DNA from: Peterkaempfera sp044755465
GTDB lineage: Bacteria; Actinomycetota; Actinomycetes; Streptomycetales; Streptomycetaceae
Assembly: GCF_044755465.1 (NCBI RefSeq)
Contig: NZ_JBIVRB010000019.1
Location: 1-64,000 of the forward strand
Direction of reading: 5' to 3'
DNA: 64,000 nt
Below, in pieces: positions 41,276-49,137 of this stretch. Position 1 is the stretch's first letter. Each line of letters begins with the position of its first letter. Below the pieces are notes generated by a model. It worked only from the letters and a program-made list of their open reading frames with translations. It made no database searches and had not been told where the DNA came from. Made by a program: the position numbers and the translations under genes.

Positions 41276-42463
41276 ATGAGCACGCACAGCGAAGAGGAGG
41301 CGGGCCCCCAGGGGCTCGCCTCCGCGCTCGTGGAAAAAGGGGCGCTGACAAGCGACTGGTTGCCCGCGTTTGACGCGGTGCCCCGGCATCTGTTCGTTCC
41401 GGATGTGATCTGGCCCGGTCGCGCCGGAATGAACCGGCAGGATGACCGAGTGATCCGCAGCGAGGAACCCGAGACGTGGTGGCAGGCCGTCTACCGTGAC
41501 GCGCCGATCACGACGCAATGGGATGACGGCGCGTACACCGGACCTGGAAAGGGCCAGATCCCGTCGAGCTCCAACTCCATGCCGTCCATGGTCTTTTCGA
41601 TGCTGGACGCGCTGAGCGCCGAGAAGGGTCACAAGGTGTTGGAGATCGGCACCGGTACCGGCTGGAACGCCGCGCTGCTCTCTCACCGGGTCGGTGCGGG
41701 GCAGGTGGTCACCGTGGAAGTGGACGAGGCCACCGCGAGGGATGCGCGTAAGCGTCTGAGTGACGCCGGGTTCGATCCGGTCTCGATCATCGGGGACGGT
41801 GCCGAGGGATACCCCGCGGGGGCCCCGTATGACCGGGTGATCGCCACGGCGTCAATCGGCCGAGTCCCCCGGCAGTGGGTGGCGCAGACGAGGCCGGACG
41901 GGCTCATCGTCGCACCGTGGGGGCCGACGTACGGCGGGGAGGCGGTCGTTCGTCTCGCTGTGGCCACGGACGGAACGGCTACGGGTGGGTTCCTCGGGTC
42001 GTCGGCGTTCATGCGGCTACGTGCTCAGCGCACCGGACGCAAGCACGTCCGCGAGTACCTCGGCGGTCGGAAGTGGCCGGCGGACGGGCGGCGCAGCATG
42101 ACCGGCGTCTCCCCGGAATCGGTGGGGGACTGGCCGGTCATGTTCGCCATCGGCGTGCAGGTTCCCGAGGCTTTCCCGTGGGCCGAGACCTACGATGACG
42201 GGTCCTACACGCTGTGGCTGCGGGACACCGCCGTCACGTCATGGGCGACCGTCGACTACGAGCCGGGCCGCGCGGAGTTCGAGGTCCGCCAGTCCGGCCC
42301 CCGGAATCTCTGGGACGAGGTGGTGGCCGCCTACCTCTGGTGGGACGCACAGGGACGGCCGGGGTTCGGGCGGTTCGGGCTCACCGTGGACAGCGAGGGA
42401 GAGCGGGTGTGGCTCGACCGGCCGGACCGGCCCGTGCCCGTCCTCGGCGGCGAGGGGCGGTAG
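41276..42463 (+). CDS. Protein-L-isoaspartate O-methyltransferase-like protein
   Basis: A 395-residue protein whose residues about 60-220 match PIMT/PCMT: SSSNSMPSMVFSMLDAL, motif I VLEIGTGTGWNAALL and VTVEVDEATARDARKRL. It is much longer than housekeeping PIMT (~210-230 residues). The extra C-terminal ~170 residues (with FAIGVQVPEAFPW and SYTLWLRDTAVTSWATVDY) are typical of PIMT homologues in RiPP clusters. It is encoded two bases after the Asp-rich peptide, which is its likely substrate. Confidence 0.82.
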   Translation: MSTHSEEEAGPQGLASALVEKGALTSDWLPAFDAVPRHLFVPDVIWPGRAGMNRQDDRVIRSEEPETWWQAVYRDAPITTQWDDGAYTGPGKGQIPSSSNSMPSMVFSMLDALSAEKGHKVLEIGTGTGWNAALLSHRVGAGQVVTVEVDEATARDARKRLSDAGFDPVSIIGDGAEGYPAGAPYDRVIATASIGRVPRQWVAQTRPDGLIVAPWGPTYGGEAVVRLAVATDGTATGGFLGSSAFMRLRAQRTGRKHVREYLGGRKWPADGRRSMTGVSPESVGDWPVMFAIGVQVPEAFPWAETYDDGSYTLWLRDTAVTSWATVDYEPGRAEFEVRQSGPRNLWDEVVAAYLWWDAQGRPGFGRFGLTVDSEGERVWLDRPDRPVPVLGGEGR

Positions 42464-42471
42464 GGGGCGCG

Positions 42472-43116
42472 CTAGACCGGGGTCGGGGTGGTGAGGAGGT
42501 GGGTGGTCAGCCAGGTGGGGAAGGCGGTGAGGTCGGGGAGGACGACGTCGGCGCCGGCGGTGTGGAGGGCGGCGCGGGAGTACGGGCCGGTGGCGACGGT
42601 GACCGCGAGGGCGCCGGCCGCGTGGGCGCCGGTGATGTCGCCCAGGTGGTCGCCGACGTAGACGGAGGCGCCCTCGGCGCGCAGCACCGCGCCCTTCTGC
42701 CGGGCCCACACCGAGCCGGCCAGCGCGTCCACGTCCAGGCCGACGTGGTCCAGGTGGAGTCGGGCGTTGGGGCCGTGCTTGCCGGTGACCACGACCACCC
42801 GGCCGCCGTGTCCGCGTACCGCCGCGACGGCCTCCCGGGCGCCGGGCAGCGGGACGCAGGCGGGCACGGCGAGGTGCACGTACAGCTCGCGGTAGCGGTC
42901 GGCGACCGCGTCGACCCGGTCGGCCGGGAACCAGTTGGCCAGCTCCGTCTCCAGCGGCGGCCCGAGCCGGGTGACCACCAGGGCGCTGTCGATCGGCACC
43001 CCGGTCTCGGCCGCGATGGCGTCGTAGGTGGCCTTGATCCCGGGCCGGGTGTCGAGCAGGGTCATGTCGAGGTCGAAGCCCACCGTGAAGGGGGCACCCA
43101 ACGGGGCAGCAGCCAT
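42472..43116 (-). CDS. HAD family hydrolase (phosphoglycolate phosphatase-like)
   Basis: A 214-residue HAD phosphatase: motif I FDLDMTLLDT, motif II in VVVVTGKH, the conserved Lys in RQKGAVLR and motif III VGDHLGDITGA. It dephosphorylates small metabolites in the cytoplasm; the substrate is not known. ATG 43116 places motif I at residue 13, as usual. It converges on the PIMT-like gene with eight bases between stops. Confidence 0.87.
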   Translation of the reverse strand: MAAAPLGAPFTVGFDLDMTLLDTRPGIKATYDAIAAETGVPIDSALVVTRLGPPLETELANWFPADRVDAVADRYRELYVHLAVPACVPLPGAREAVAAVRGHGGRVVVVTGKHGPNARLHLDHVGLDVDALAGSVWARQKGAVLRAEGASVYVGDHLGDITGAHAAGALAVTVATGPYSRAALHTAGADVVLPDLTAFPTWLTTHLLTTPTPV

Positions 43117-43261
43117 GCCCACCACCCTAACCGGCCGCGCGGGACGGGTTCCGTCCGGCGATCCCGCCCCGGCCGGGGCGGTCCCCGCAACCCCGGTTGC
43201 GCCGGTCGGGCGGGGAGGTGAACCTGTGGGAGGTGGGGGGAGCCCGACCGAGGAGGTACGG

Positions 43262-43705
43262 ATGCGGATGCCTTGCCGACGTCTCTTCGCCCTCTCCGGC
43301 ACCGCCGCAGCACTGGCGGCGGTGGCGGTGCCCACGTCCAGCGCCCAGGCGGCCGAGCGGCCGGCCCGGGTCCCCGTGGTGGTGGACTGCGCCCACCAGG
43401 CCCGGGTGCGCCCCGCGAGCTATGTGATCACCTGCGCCGACGCCAATGACGCACTCGCCGGGCTGCGCTGGTCGTCCTGGCAGCCGCAGTCCGCCTCGGC
43501 CACCGGCCGGCAGGTGCTCAACGACTGCGTGCCCAACTGCGTGGCGGGCCGGTACCGCAGCTACCCGGTCACCGTGCGGCTCGACCGGGTACGGCCGTGG
43601 GCCGGCCACCCGGGCCGGTGGCAGTACGGCCGGCTGCTGCTGCGCTACACCGCCCAGCGCCCGCCGGGCACGCCTCGGCAGGTCACCTTCCCGCTGTGGA
43701 GCTGA
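43262..43705 (+). CDS. Secreted protein, unknown function
   Basis: A 147-residue protein with signal peptide (MRMPCRRLFALSGTAAALAA, cleavage after AQA near 34). The mature domain has four Cys (CAHQAR, ITCADAN, DCVPNC), probably two disulfides. It resembles small streptomycete exported proteins with CADAN motifs. AGGAGG lies six bases before the ATG. No enzyme motif is seen. Confidence 0.72.
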   Translation: MRMPCRRLFALSGTAAALAAVAVPTSSAQAAERPARVPVVVDCAHQARVRPASYVITCADANDALAGLRWSSWQPQSASATGRQVLNDCVPNCVAGRYRSYPVTVRLDRVRPWAGHPGRWQYGRLLLRYTAQRPPGTPRQVTFPLWS

Positions 43706-43836
43706 GCAGCTGAGCGGGCGGTCCGGTGGGCGGTCGTCCCGCCCACCGGGCCGCCGGGTGACGCCGGGTGACGCCGGGTCCGGGCGGCCCGACACCCGTC
43801 GCCCGCAGCGGTTTCGCCCCGATCGCCGCCGACGAC

Positions 43837-43855
43837 TTAGCGTTCCCTAAGCTGA
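43837..43855. promoter_or_regulatory. IdeR/DmdR-like iron box candidate
   Basis: TTAG at 43837-43840 and CTAA at 43847-43850, with CT and A in register after it, agree with 12 of 19 positions of the actinobacterial iron-box consensus. It lies five bases before the ATG of the iron-siderophore permease operon, where repressor binding would block transcription. The match is partial. Confidence 0.45.
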
Positions 43856-43859
43856 ATGC

Positions 43860-44960
43860 ATGGGACGGATGGCCGAGACGACCGCGCAGAGCAGCAACTC
43901 CCCGCCGTCCGGTTCCCACCCCGCCGACCCGAACCGCCCGCCGACCACCCCGCCGACCGCTCCCCGGACCGCCCGCCGGGTGGCGCTGCTGGTCTCGGCG
44001 GCGGCCGTGCTGCTGGTCGCGGCGCTGCTCAGCCTGGCCGTCGGCAGCCGCCCGATCTCCCCCGCGCATGTGCTGGGCGCGCTGCTGCACGGCGGCGGCT
44101 CCGCCGACGCGGTCGTGGTCCGGCAGCTGCGGCTGCCCCGCACCGCCGTGGGGCTGGCGGTGGGCGCGGCGCTCGGTACGGCGGGCGCGGTGATGCAGGG
44201 CGTCACCCGGAACCCGATCGCGGACCCCGGCATCCTGGGCGTCAGCCAGGGCGCGGGCGCCGGGGTGGTGTTCGCCATCTCGGTGCTGGGGGTGCGGTCG
44301 CTGGCCGGGTACACCTGGTTCGGCTTCCTGGGGGCGCTGCTCGGCGCGGTGGCGGTGTACGCGCTGGCCGGGCGCGGCCGGGGCGGTGCCACCCCGGTCA
44401 AGCTGGCGCTGGCCGGGGCGGCGGTCTCGGCGTTCATCGCCTCGCTGATCGGCGCGGTGCTGACCACCGACGCGGCGACCATGGACCAGTTCCGGTTCTG
44501 GCAGGTCGGCTCGCTCTCCGGGCGCACCGCCGACGTCGCCTGGCAGCTGCTGCCGTTCCTGCTGGTCGGCCTGGTGCTGGTCTTCTCCGTCGCCCGGGGC
44601 CTGGACGCGCTGGCGCTGGGGGAGGACGTGGCCCGGGGCCTGGGCACCCGTACCGGCGCCGTACGGGCCGTCGCCGCGCTCGGCGCGACCGTGCTCACCG
44701 GCTCGGCGGTGGCCGCCGCCGGGCCGATCGCCTTCGTCGGGCTGGCCGTGCCGCACGCCGCGCGGGCGCTGGTCGGCAGTGACCACCGCTGGGTGCTCAC
44801 CCTGTCCGCGCTGCTCGGCCCGGCGCTGCTGCTGCTCGCCGACACCCTGGGCCGGCTGCTGCTGCCGCCGTCCGAGGTGCCGGCCGGGGTGATGACGGCG
44901 CTGGTCGGGGTGCCGGTGCTGGTGGTCCTGGTGCGCCGCCGGGCGGTGGTGGCCGCGTGA
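43860..44960 (+). CDS. FecCD-type iron-siderophore ABC permease
   Basis: A 366-residue permease of the BtuC/FecCD family. A ~35-residue polar N terminus is followed by about ten membrane helices with family motifs RLPRTAVGLAVGAALGTAGAVMQGVTRNP and IADPGILGVSQGAGAGVV. It forms half of the membrane channel for ferric-siderophore import. The next permease overlaps by four bases. No binding-protein gene is in this operon. Confidence 0.92.
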   Translation: MGRMAETTAQSSNSPPSGSHPADPNRPPTTPPTAPRTARRVALLVSAAAVLLVAALLSLAVGSRPISPAHVLGALLHGGGSADAVVVRQLRLPRTAVGLAVGAALGTAGAVMQGVTRNPIADPGILGVSQGAGAGVVFAISVLGVRSLAGYTWFGFLGALLGAVAVYALAGRGRGGATPVKLALAGAAVSAFIASLIGAVLTTDAATMDQFRFWQVGSLSGRTADVAWQLLPFLLVGLVLVFSVARGLDALALGEDVARGLGTRTGAVRAVAALGATVLTGSAVAAAGPIAFVGLAVPHAARALVGSDHRWVLTLSALLGPALLLLADTLGRLLLPPSEVPAGVMTALVGVPVLVVLVRRRAVVAA

Positions 44961-46009
44961 GCGCCGTCCGCCCCGCCGGGTACGCGCTGCTGCGCCGTCC
45001 CGGGGTGTCGCTGCTGCTGCACCGCCGGGCCGCGCTGGTGGCGACCGGGCTGACCGTGCTGCTGGCCGTCGCCGTGGTCGGTTCGCTCTGCCTGGGCGAG
45101 TCGACCGTGGCGCCCGGCGAGGTGGTCAAGGTGATCCTGGGCCGGCCGAGCCCCGACGAGCTGGTGGTCGGCACGCTGCGGCTGCCCCGGGTGACCGTGG
45201 GCATCCTGGTCGGCCTGGCGCTCGGTCTGGCGGGCGCGCTGATCCAGACGGTGGCCCGCAACCCGCTGGCCAGCCCCGATGTCATCGGCGTCACCCATGG
45301 CGCCTCCGCCGTGGTGGTCGGCCTGGCGGCCTTCGGCACCGCGCAGTCCCCCGGCCAGGTGCCGCCGGCCGCCGTCGGCGGCGGGCTGCTGGCCGGGCTG
45401 CTGGTGTATCTGCTGGCCTGGCGGCGCGGGATGCACGCGCAGCGCTTCGTCCTGGTCGGCATCGGCATCAGCGTGGCGCTCAGCTCGCTCACCCAACTCT
45501 TCCTCACCAAGGGCGACGCGCTCCAGAGCCAGCAGGCCAAGGTGTGGACGACCGGCAGCCTCAACGGCGCCGGCTACGACCAGGCCGGGTGGCTGTCGCT
45601 GGTGCTGCTGGCCGCCGTGCCCTTCGTGCTGTGGGCGGCCCGCGCGCAGCGCTCCGTCTCCTTCGACGACGCCACCGCCGTGGCGCTGGGCCTGCGGCTG
45701 AACCGCATCCGGCTGGGCCTGGCCCTGCTGGGCGTCGCGCTGGCGGCCTGCGCCACCGGCGCGGCCGGGCCGGTGGACTTCGTGGCGCTGATGGCCCCGC
45801 AGATCGCCGTCCGGCTGGCCCGTACGGCGCAGCTGCCGCTGCTGGGCTCGGCGCTCACCGGCGGGGTGCTCACCGTGGCCGCCGACCTGCTGGCCCGCAA
45901 GCTGCTCTCCCCCGACGAACTGCCGGTCGGCGTGGTCACCGCCCTGGTGGGCGCGCCCTACCTGATGTGGCTGCTGGTCCGCTCCCGCCGCAACGGAGGC
46001 CCGCGATGA
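44957..46009 (+). CDS. FecCD-type iron-siderophore ABC permease, second subunit
   Basis: A 350-residue FecCD permease with RLPRVTVGILVGLALGLAGALIQTVARNP and ASPDVIGVTHGASAVV. It pairs with the preceding permease. GTG 44957 overlaps the upstream stop (GTGA), and its stop overlaps the ATPase start (ATGA). Confidence 0.92.
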   Translation: MSAVRPAGYALLRRPGVSLLLHRRAALVATGLTVLLAVAVVGSLCLGESTVAPGEVVKVILGRPSPDELVVGTLRLPRVTVGILVGLALGLAGALIQTVARNPLASPDVIGVTHGASAVVVGLAAFGTAQSPGQVPPAAVGGGLLAGLLVYLLAWRRGMHAQRFVLVGIGISVALSSLTQLFLTKGDALQSQQAKVWTTGSLNGAGYDQAGWLSLVLLAAVPFVLWAARAQRSVSFDDATAVALGLRLNRIRLGLALLGVALAACATGAAGPVDFVALMAPQIAVRLARTAQLPLLGSALTGGVLTVAADLLARKLLSPDELPVGVVTALVGAPYLMWLLVRSRRNGGPR

Positions 46010-46863
46010 CGACCCGTACGGACCAGGACACCCAGGCGCCGATCGTCCCGGCGTCCCGGCTGGAGGCGCGGGACCTCACGCTGGCGTACGAGTCCCGTAC
46101 GGTCGTCACCGGGCTCGACCTGGCGGTCCCGGCGGGCCGGGTCACCGTGGTGGTCGGGCCGAACGCCTGCGGCAAGTCGACGCTGCTGCGCGCGCTGGGG
46201 CGGCTGCTGAAGCCGTCCGCCGGTGCCGTACTGCTGGACGGCGAGGAGCTGCACCGCACGCCGACCCGGCAGATCGCCCAGCGGATCGGGCTGCTGCCGC
46301 AGTCACCGACCGCGCCGGAGGGGATCACCGTCGCGGACCTGGTCGCCCGGGGGCGGCAGCCGCACCAGCGGTGGTGGCAGCAGTGGTCGGAGGAGGACGA
46401 GCGCGCGGTCACCGAGGCGATGGCCCGCACCTCCACCGACGGGCTGGCGGACCGCAGTGTGGACGAGCTGTCCGGCGGCCAGCGGCAGCGGGTGTGGATC
46501 GCGATGGCGCTGGCGCAGGGCACCGGCATCCTGCTGCTGGACGAGCCGACCACCTTCCTGGACATCGCGCACCAGGTGGAGGTGCTGGACCTGGTGCGGC
46601 GGCTGAACCACGAGCGCGGCCGGACGGTCGTCGCGGTGCTGCACGACCTCAACCAGGCCGCCCGGTACGCCGACCACCTGGTGGCCATGAAGGCGGGCCG
46701 GATCGTGGCGCAGGGGCCGCCCGCCGAGGTGGTCACCGCCGAGCTGGTACGGGAGGTGTTCGGGCTGGAGTCGGTGGTGGTGCCCGACCCGGTGACCGGT
46801 ACTCCGCTGGTCGTCCCGGGCGCGCCCTGGACCGGGGCGGGGCCGGGTCGGACTGCCGGCTGA
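46006..46863 (+). CDS. Iron-siderophore ABC transporter ATP-binding protein
   Basis: A 285-residue FepC/FhuC-like ATPase with Walker A GPNACGKST, signature LSGGQRQRVWIAMALAQ, Walker B ILLLDEPTTFLD and the H-loop VLHDLNQAARY. ATG 46006 overlaps the permease stop. With the two FecCD subunits it makes a complete inner part of a siderophore importer; the solute-binding lipoprotein must be encoded elsewhere. Confidence 0.93.
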   Translation: MTTRTDQDTQAPIVPASRLEARDLTLAYESRTVVTGLDLAVPAGRVTVVVGPNACGKSTLLRALGRLLKPSAGAVLLDGEELHRTPTRQIAQRIGLLPQSPTAPEGITVADLVARGRQPHQRWWQQWSEEDERAVTEAMARTSTDGLADRSVDELSGGQRQRVWIAMALAQGTGILLLDEPTTFLDIAHQVEVLDLVRRLNHERGRTVVAVLHDLNQAARYADHLVAMKAGRIVAQGPPAEVVTAELVREVFGLESVVVPDPVTGTPLVVPGAPWTGAGPGRTAG

Positions 46864-46906
46864 CGCACCCTTGTGACGTAGGCCACACCGCGCCCACCAT
46901 GGCAGC

Positions 46907-47770
46907 ATGCCGAGCACTCACGAGCAGTCAACGGCGCAGCTGCGCAAGGCCCACCTCGCCCGCTCCTTCGACCTCGCCTCGGACACCTACGAAGAAGCCC
47001 ACGGGGATTTCGTCAACCCCGTCGGCGACCGGCTGGCCTACCTCGCGGACCTGCGGCCCGGCGACCGGGTCCTCGACCTGGGGTGCGGGCGCGGCGCGGT
47101 GCTGTTCGCCGCCGTCGCGGCGGTCGGGCCCGACGGGTACGTGGCCGGGGTGGACCTCTCGCCCGGCATGGTGCGGCGGACCGCCGCGCAGGCCGCCCGC
47201 GCCGGGCTGCGCAATGTCTCGGTCCGGGTGGACGACGCCGAGGACCTGGGCTTCCCCGACCGGTCGTTCGAGGCCGTGCTCTCCTCGTTCACGCTCCCGC
47301 TCCTCCCGGACCCGGCCGCCGCGCTGGCCGGCGCGCACCGGGTGCTGGCGCCGGGCGGGCGGCTCGGCCTGACCGGCCCCGGCGCCGGGGCCGAGCCGGA
47401 GCCCGGTTGGCGGCGGGCCTTACCGGCGCTGCTGCCGTACCTGGGGCCCGACGCCGACTGGCCCGCTGCTGACGGGGACCGCGCCGTCGCGGCCGACCGG
47501 CCCGGCGGCGACCCGGAGCGGGCGCTGGCGGCGGCGGGGTTCACCGGGGTGCGTACGGTCGAGGAGCCGGCCGTCGTCGTCCACGCCGACGTGCACACCT
47601 GGTGGCGGTCGCTGTGGGCGGGCGGGCACCGGGCGCTGCTGGAGACCATCGCGCCGGGCCGCCGGGCGCAGGCCCGGGAGGCGGCCTGCGCGGCGGTCGA
47701 ACCGCTCACCGAGCGGGGGCGGCTGGTCCACCGGACGTCGGTGCGGTACACGCTGGCCCGGCGGGACTGA
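46907..47770 (+). CDS. Class I SAM-dependent methyltransferase
   Basis: A 287-residue UbiE/COQ5-like methyltransferase: motif I VLDLGCGRGAVLF, acidic VAGVDLSPGMVRRT and motif IV around EAVLSSFTLPLLPDP. Substrate is unknown. It lies 43 bases after the siderophore ATPase and may or may not share its message. Confidence 0.85.
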   Translation: MPSTHEQSTAQLRKAHLARSFDLASDTYEEAHGDFVNPVGDRLAYLADLRPGDRVLDLGCGRGAVLFAAVAAVGPDGYVAGVDLSPGMVRRTAAQAARAGLRNVSVRVDDAEDLGFPDRSFEAVLSSFTLPLLPDPAAALAGAHRVLAPGGRLGLTGPGAGAEPEPGWRRALPALLPYLGPDADWPAADGDRAVAADRPGGDPERALAAAGFTGVRTVEEPAVVVHADVHTWWRSLWAGGHRALLETIAPGRRAQAREAACAAVEPLTERGRLVHRTSVRYTLARRD

Positions 47771-47820
47771 TGGGACTGATGGGACTGACGGGACCGATGG
47801 GACCGATGGGGCTGACGGGC
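47769..47820. repeat. Short imperfect tandem repeat, 9-base unit
   Basis: GATGGGACT-type 9-mers are repeated about five to six times directly after the methyltransferase stop, before the convergent gene end. It is probably a slippage-generated spacer. Confidence 0.8.
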
Positions 47821-47822
47821 CG

Positions 47823-48794
47823 TCAGTCCGACATCGGCAGCGTCCGGCGACGGTAGGCGCACCAGGCCATGAACGCCGCCGAGCCGCAGGCGGCCGTGCG
47901 CAGCACCTCCGGCACCAGGTCCTTCACGGCCTGCTGGAACTGCTGGTCGGTCGGCGGCGGGCCGCCCCACTTGCCGCTGGTCCGACCCCAGAGCCAGACG
48001 GCGCCGCCGAGCACCGCCAGGGCGGGGATGCCCAGGGCGGCGAACTTGCGCGCGGTAGGGCCGATCCGCCGGGAGGCGTACGCGGCGAGCCAGCCCAGCA
48101 GCATCGGGACCAGCGAACCGGCCACCGCGCCGCCCAGCAGCAGCAGCGCCGACAGCGTCTCCAGCAGCGGCGGCCGGCCCATCCGGCGGCGCGGCCGGGC
48201 GGGGGCGGCGGCCTTCGGCGGCGGCTGCTCCTCGGTGGCGGGGGCGGGCGGCGGTGCCGCGGCCTCGGTGGGGGCGGGCGGGGCGGGCTTCTCCGGTACG
48301 TCGAAGTCGATCTCGACGCCGTCCCAGCCGGGGAAGTCGGCGGCGGTGGGCAGGTGGGTCGGCAGCGCGGCGTCCCCGCCCTCGGCGGGGGCGGCCAGCC
48401 GCCACCACTCGGGGTCGCGCGCGGTGGGGACGGCCGGGGCGGACGCGCCGGGCACGGTGGGCGGCATGGACGGTACGGGCGGGACGGGCGGCCCGGCGGG
48501 CGGGGCCGGTGGGGCGGGCACTGCGGCTGCCGGCGGCGGTGGCGGTACGGGCCCGCGCGGCGCGGGCACCCCGTCCCGGGCGGCCTGCTCGACCAGCCGG
48601 TCCGGCGGCCCCATCCGGTCCAGCATCTTCCGTACGGCCGCCGGGGTGTCCCGGACGCCGGACCGCCGCTGGTCGATGTCCGCGCGCAGCCCGGCGATCA
48701 GCCGCGCCCGCTGCGCGGGCGGCAGGGACGCCTGCGCCAGGTCGGCCACCTTCCCCAGGTAGTCGTAGACCAGCTTGTCGCTCTCGATGCCCAT
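47823..48794 (-). CDS. Proline-rich membrane protein, HAAS-like N terminus
   Basis: A 323-residue protein. The N-terminal ~75 residues (KLVYDYLGKVADLAQASLPPAQRARLIAGL and PAAVRKMLDRMGPPDRLV) look like the cytoplasmic helical domain of HAAS-type membrane proteins. A long Pro/Ala-rich linker follows (about 80-215), then two or three membrane helices (about 220-285) and a final one near the C terminus. It is divergent from the XPB-associated gene. Function is unknown. Confidence 0.7.
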   Translation of the reverse strand: MGIESDKLVYDYLGKVADLAQASLPPAQRARLIAGLRADIDQRRSGVRDTPAAVRKMLDRMGPPDRLVEQAARDGVPAPRGPVPPPPPAAAVPAPPAPPAGPPVPPVPSMPPTVPGASAPAVPTARDPEWWRLAAPAEGGDAALPTHLPTAADFPGWDGVEIDFDVPEKPAPPAPTEAAAPPPAPATEEQPPPKAAAPARPRRRMGRPPLLETLSALLLLGGAVAGSLVPMLLGWLAAYASRRIGPTARKFAALGIPALAVLGGAVWLWGRTSGKWGGPPPTDQQFQQAVKDLVPEVLRTAACGSAAFMAWCAYRRRTLPMSD

Positions 48795-49031
48795 CCGCGC
48801 CGCTTCCACTCCCCGGGCCGCACCCGGCCACTCCCTCCCCAGGACGGTACCGACCCCGCACGGCCACGGCGAGACAACGCGCATTCCGCCGAGCCCGCCT
48901 GACGGCCCGTACCCCGCCGGGGGCCGCCGGCACCGGGGACGGGTGGCACAGCGGGCACCCGGACTTCCCGCGCGGGGCCACCGACGGGACCACCGGCGCC
49001 TGAACGCCCCGGCGGGGGCCCCGACACCGAG

Positions 49032-49115
49032 CCGGGCGTCGGCAGGGGTCCGGGCGTCGGCAGGGGTCCGGGCGTCGGCAGGGGTCCGGGCGTCGGCAGG
49101 GGTCCGGGCGTCGGT
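49032..49115. repeat. 18-base tandem repeat upstream of helicase-associated gene
   Basis: Four full and one partial copies of an 18-base unit (CCGGGCGTCGGCAGGGGT) end 22 bases before the ATG of the helicase-associated gene. They lie in its promoter or leader region, so copy number could affect expression. Confidence 0.85.
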
Positions 49116-49137
49116 GCGGCCGACTAACCTGGGGCGG

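Noticed and set aside
41136..42463. FxLD-type lanthipeptide plus methyltransferase system
   Set aside because: The peptide lacks an FxLD motif and Cys, and no dehydratase or cyclase is adjacent.
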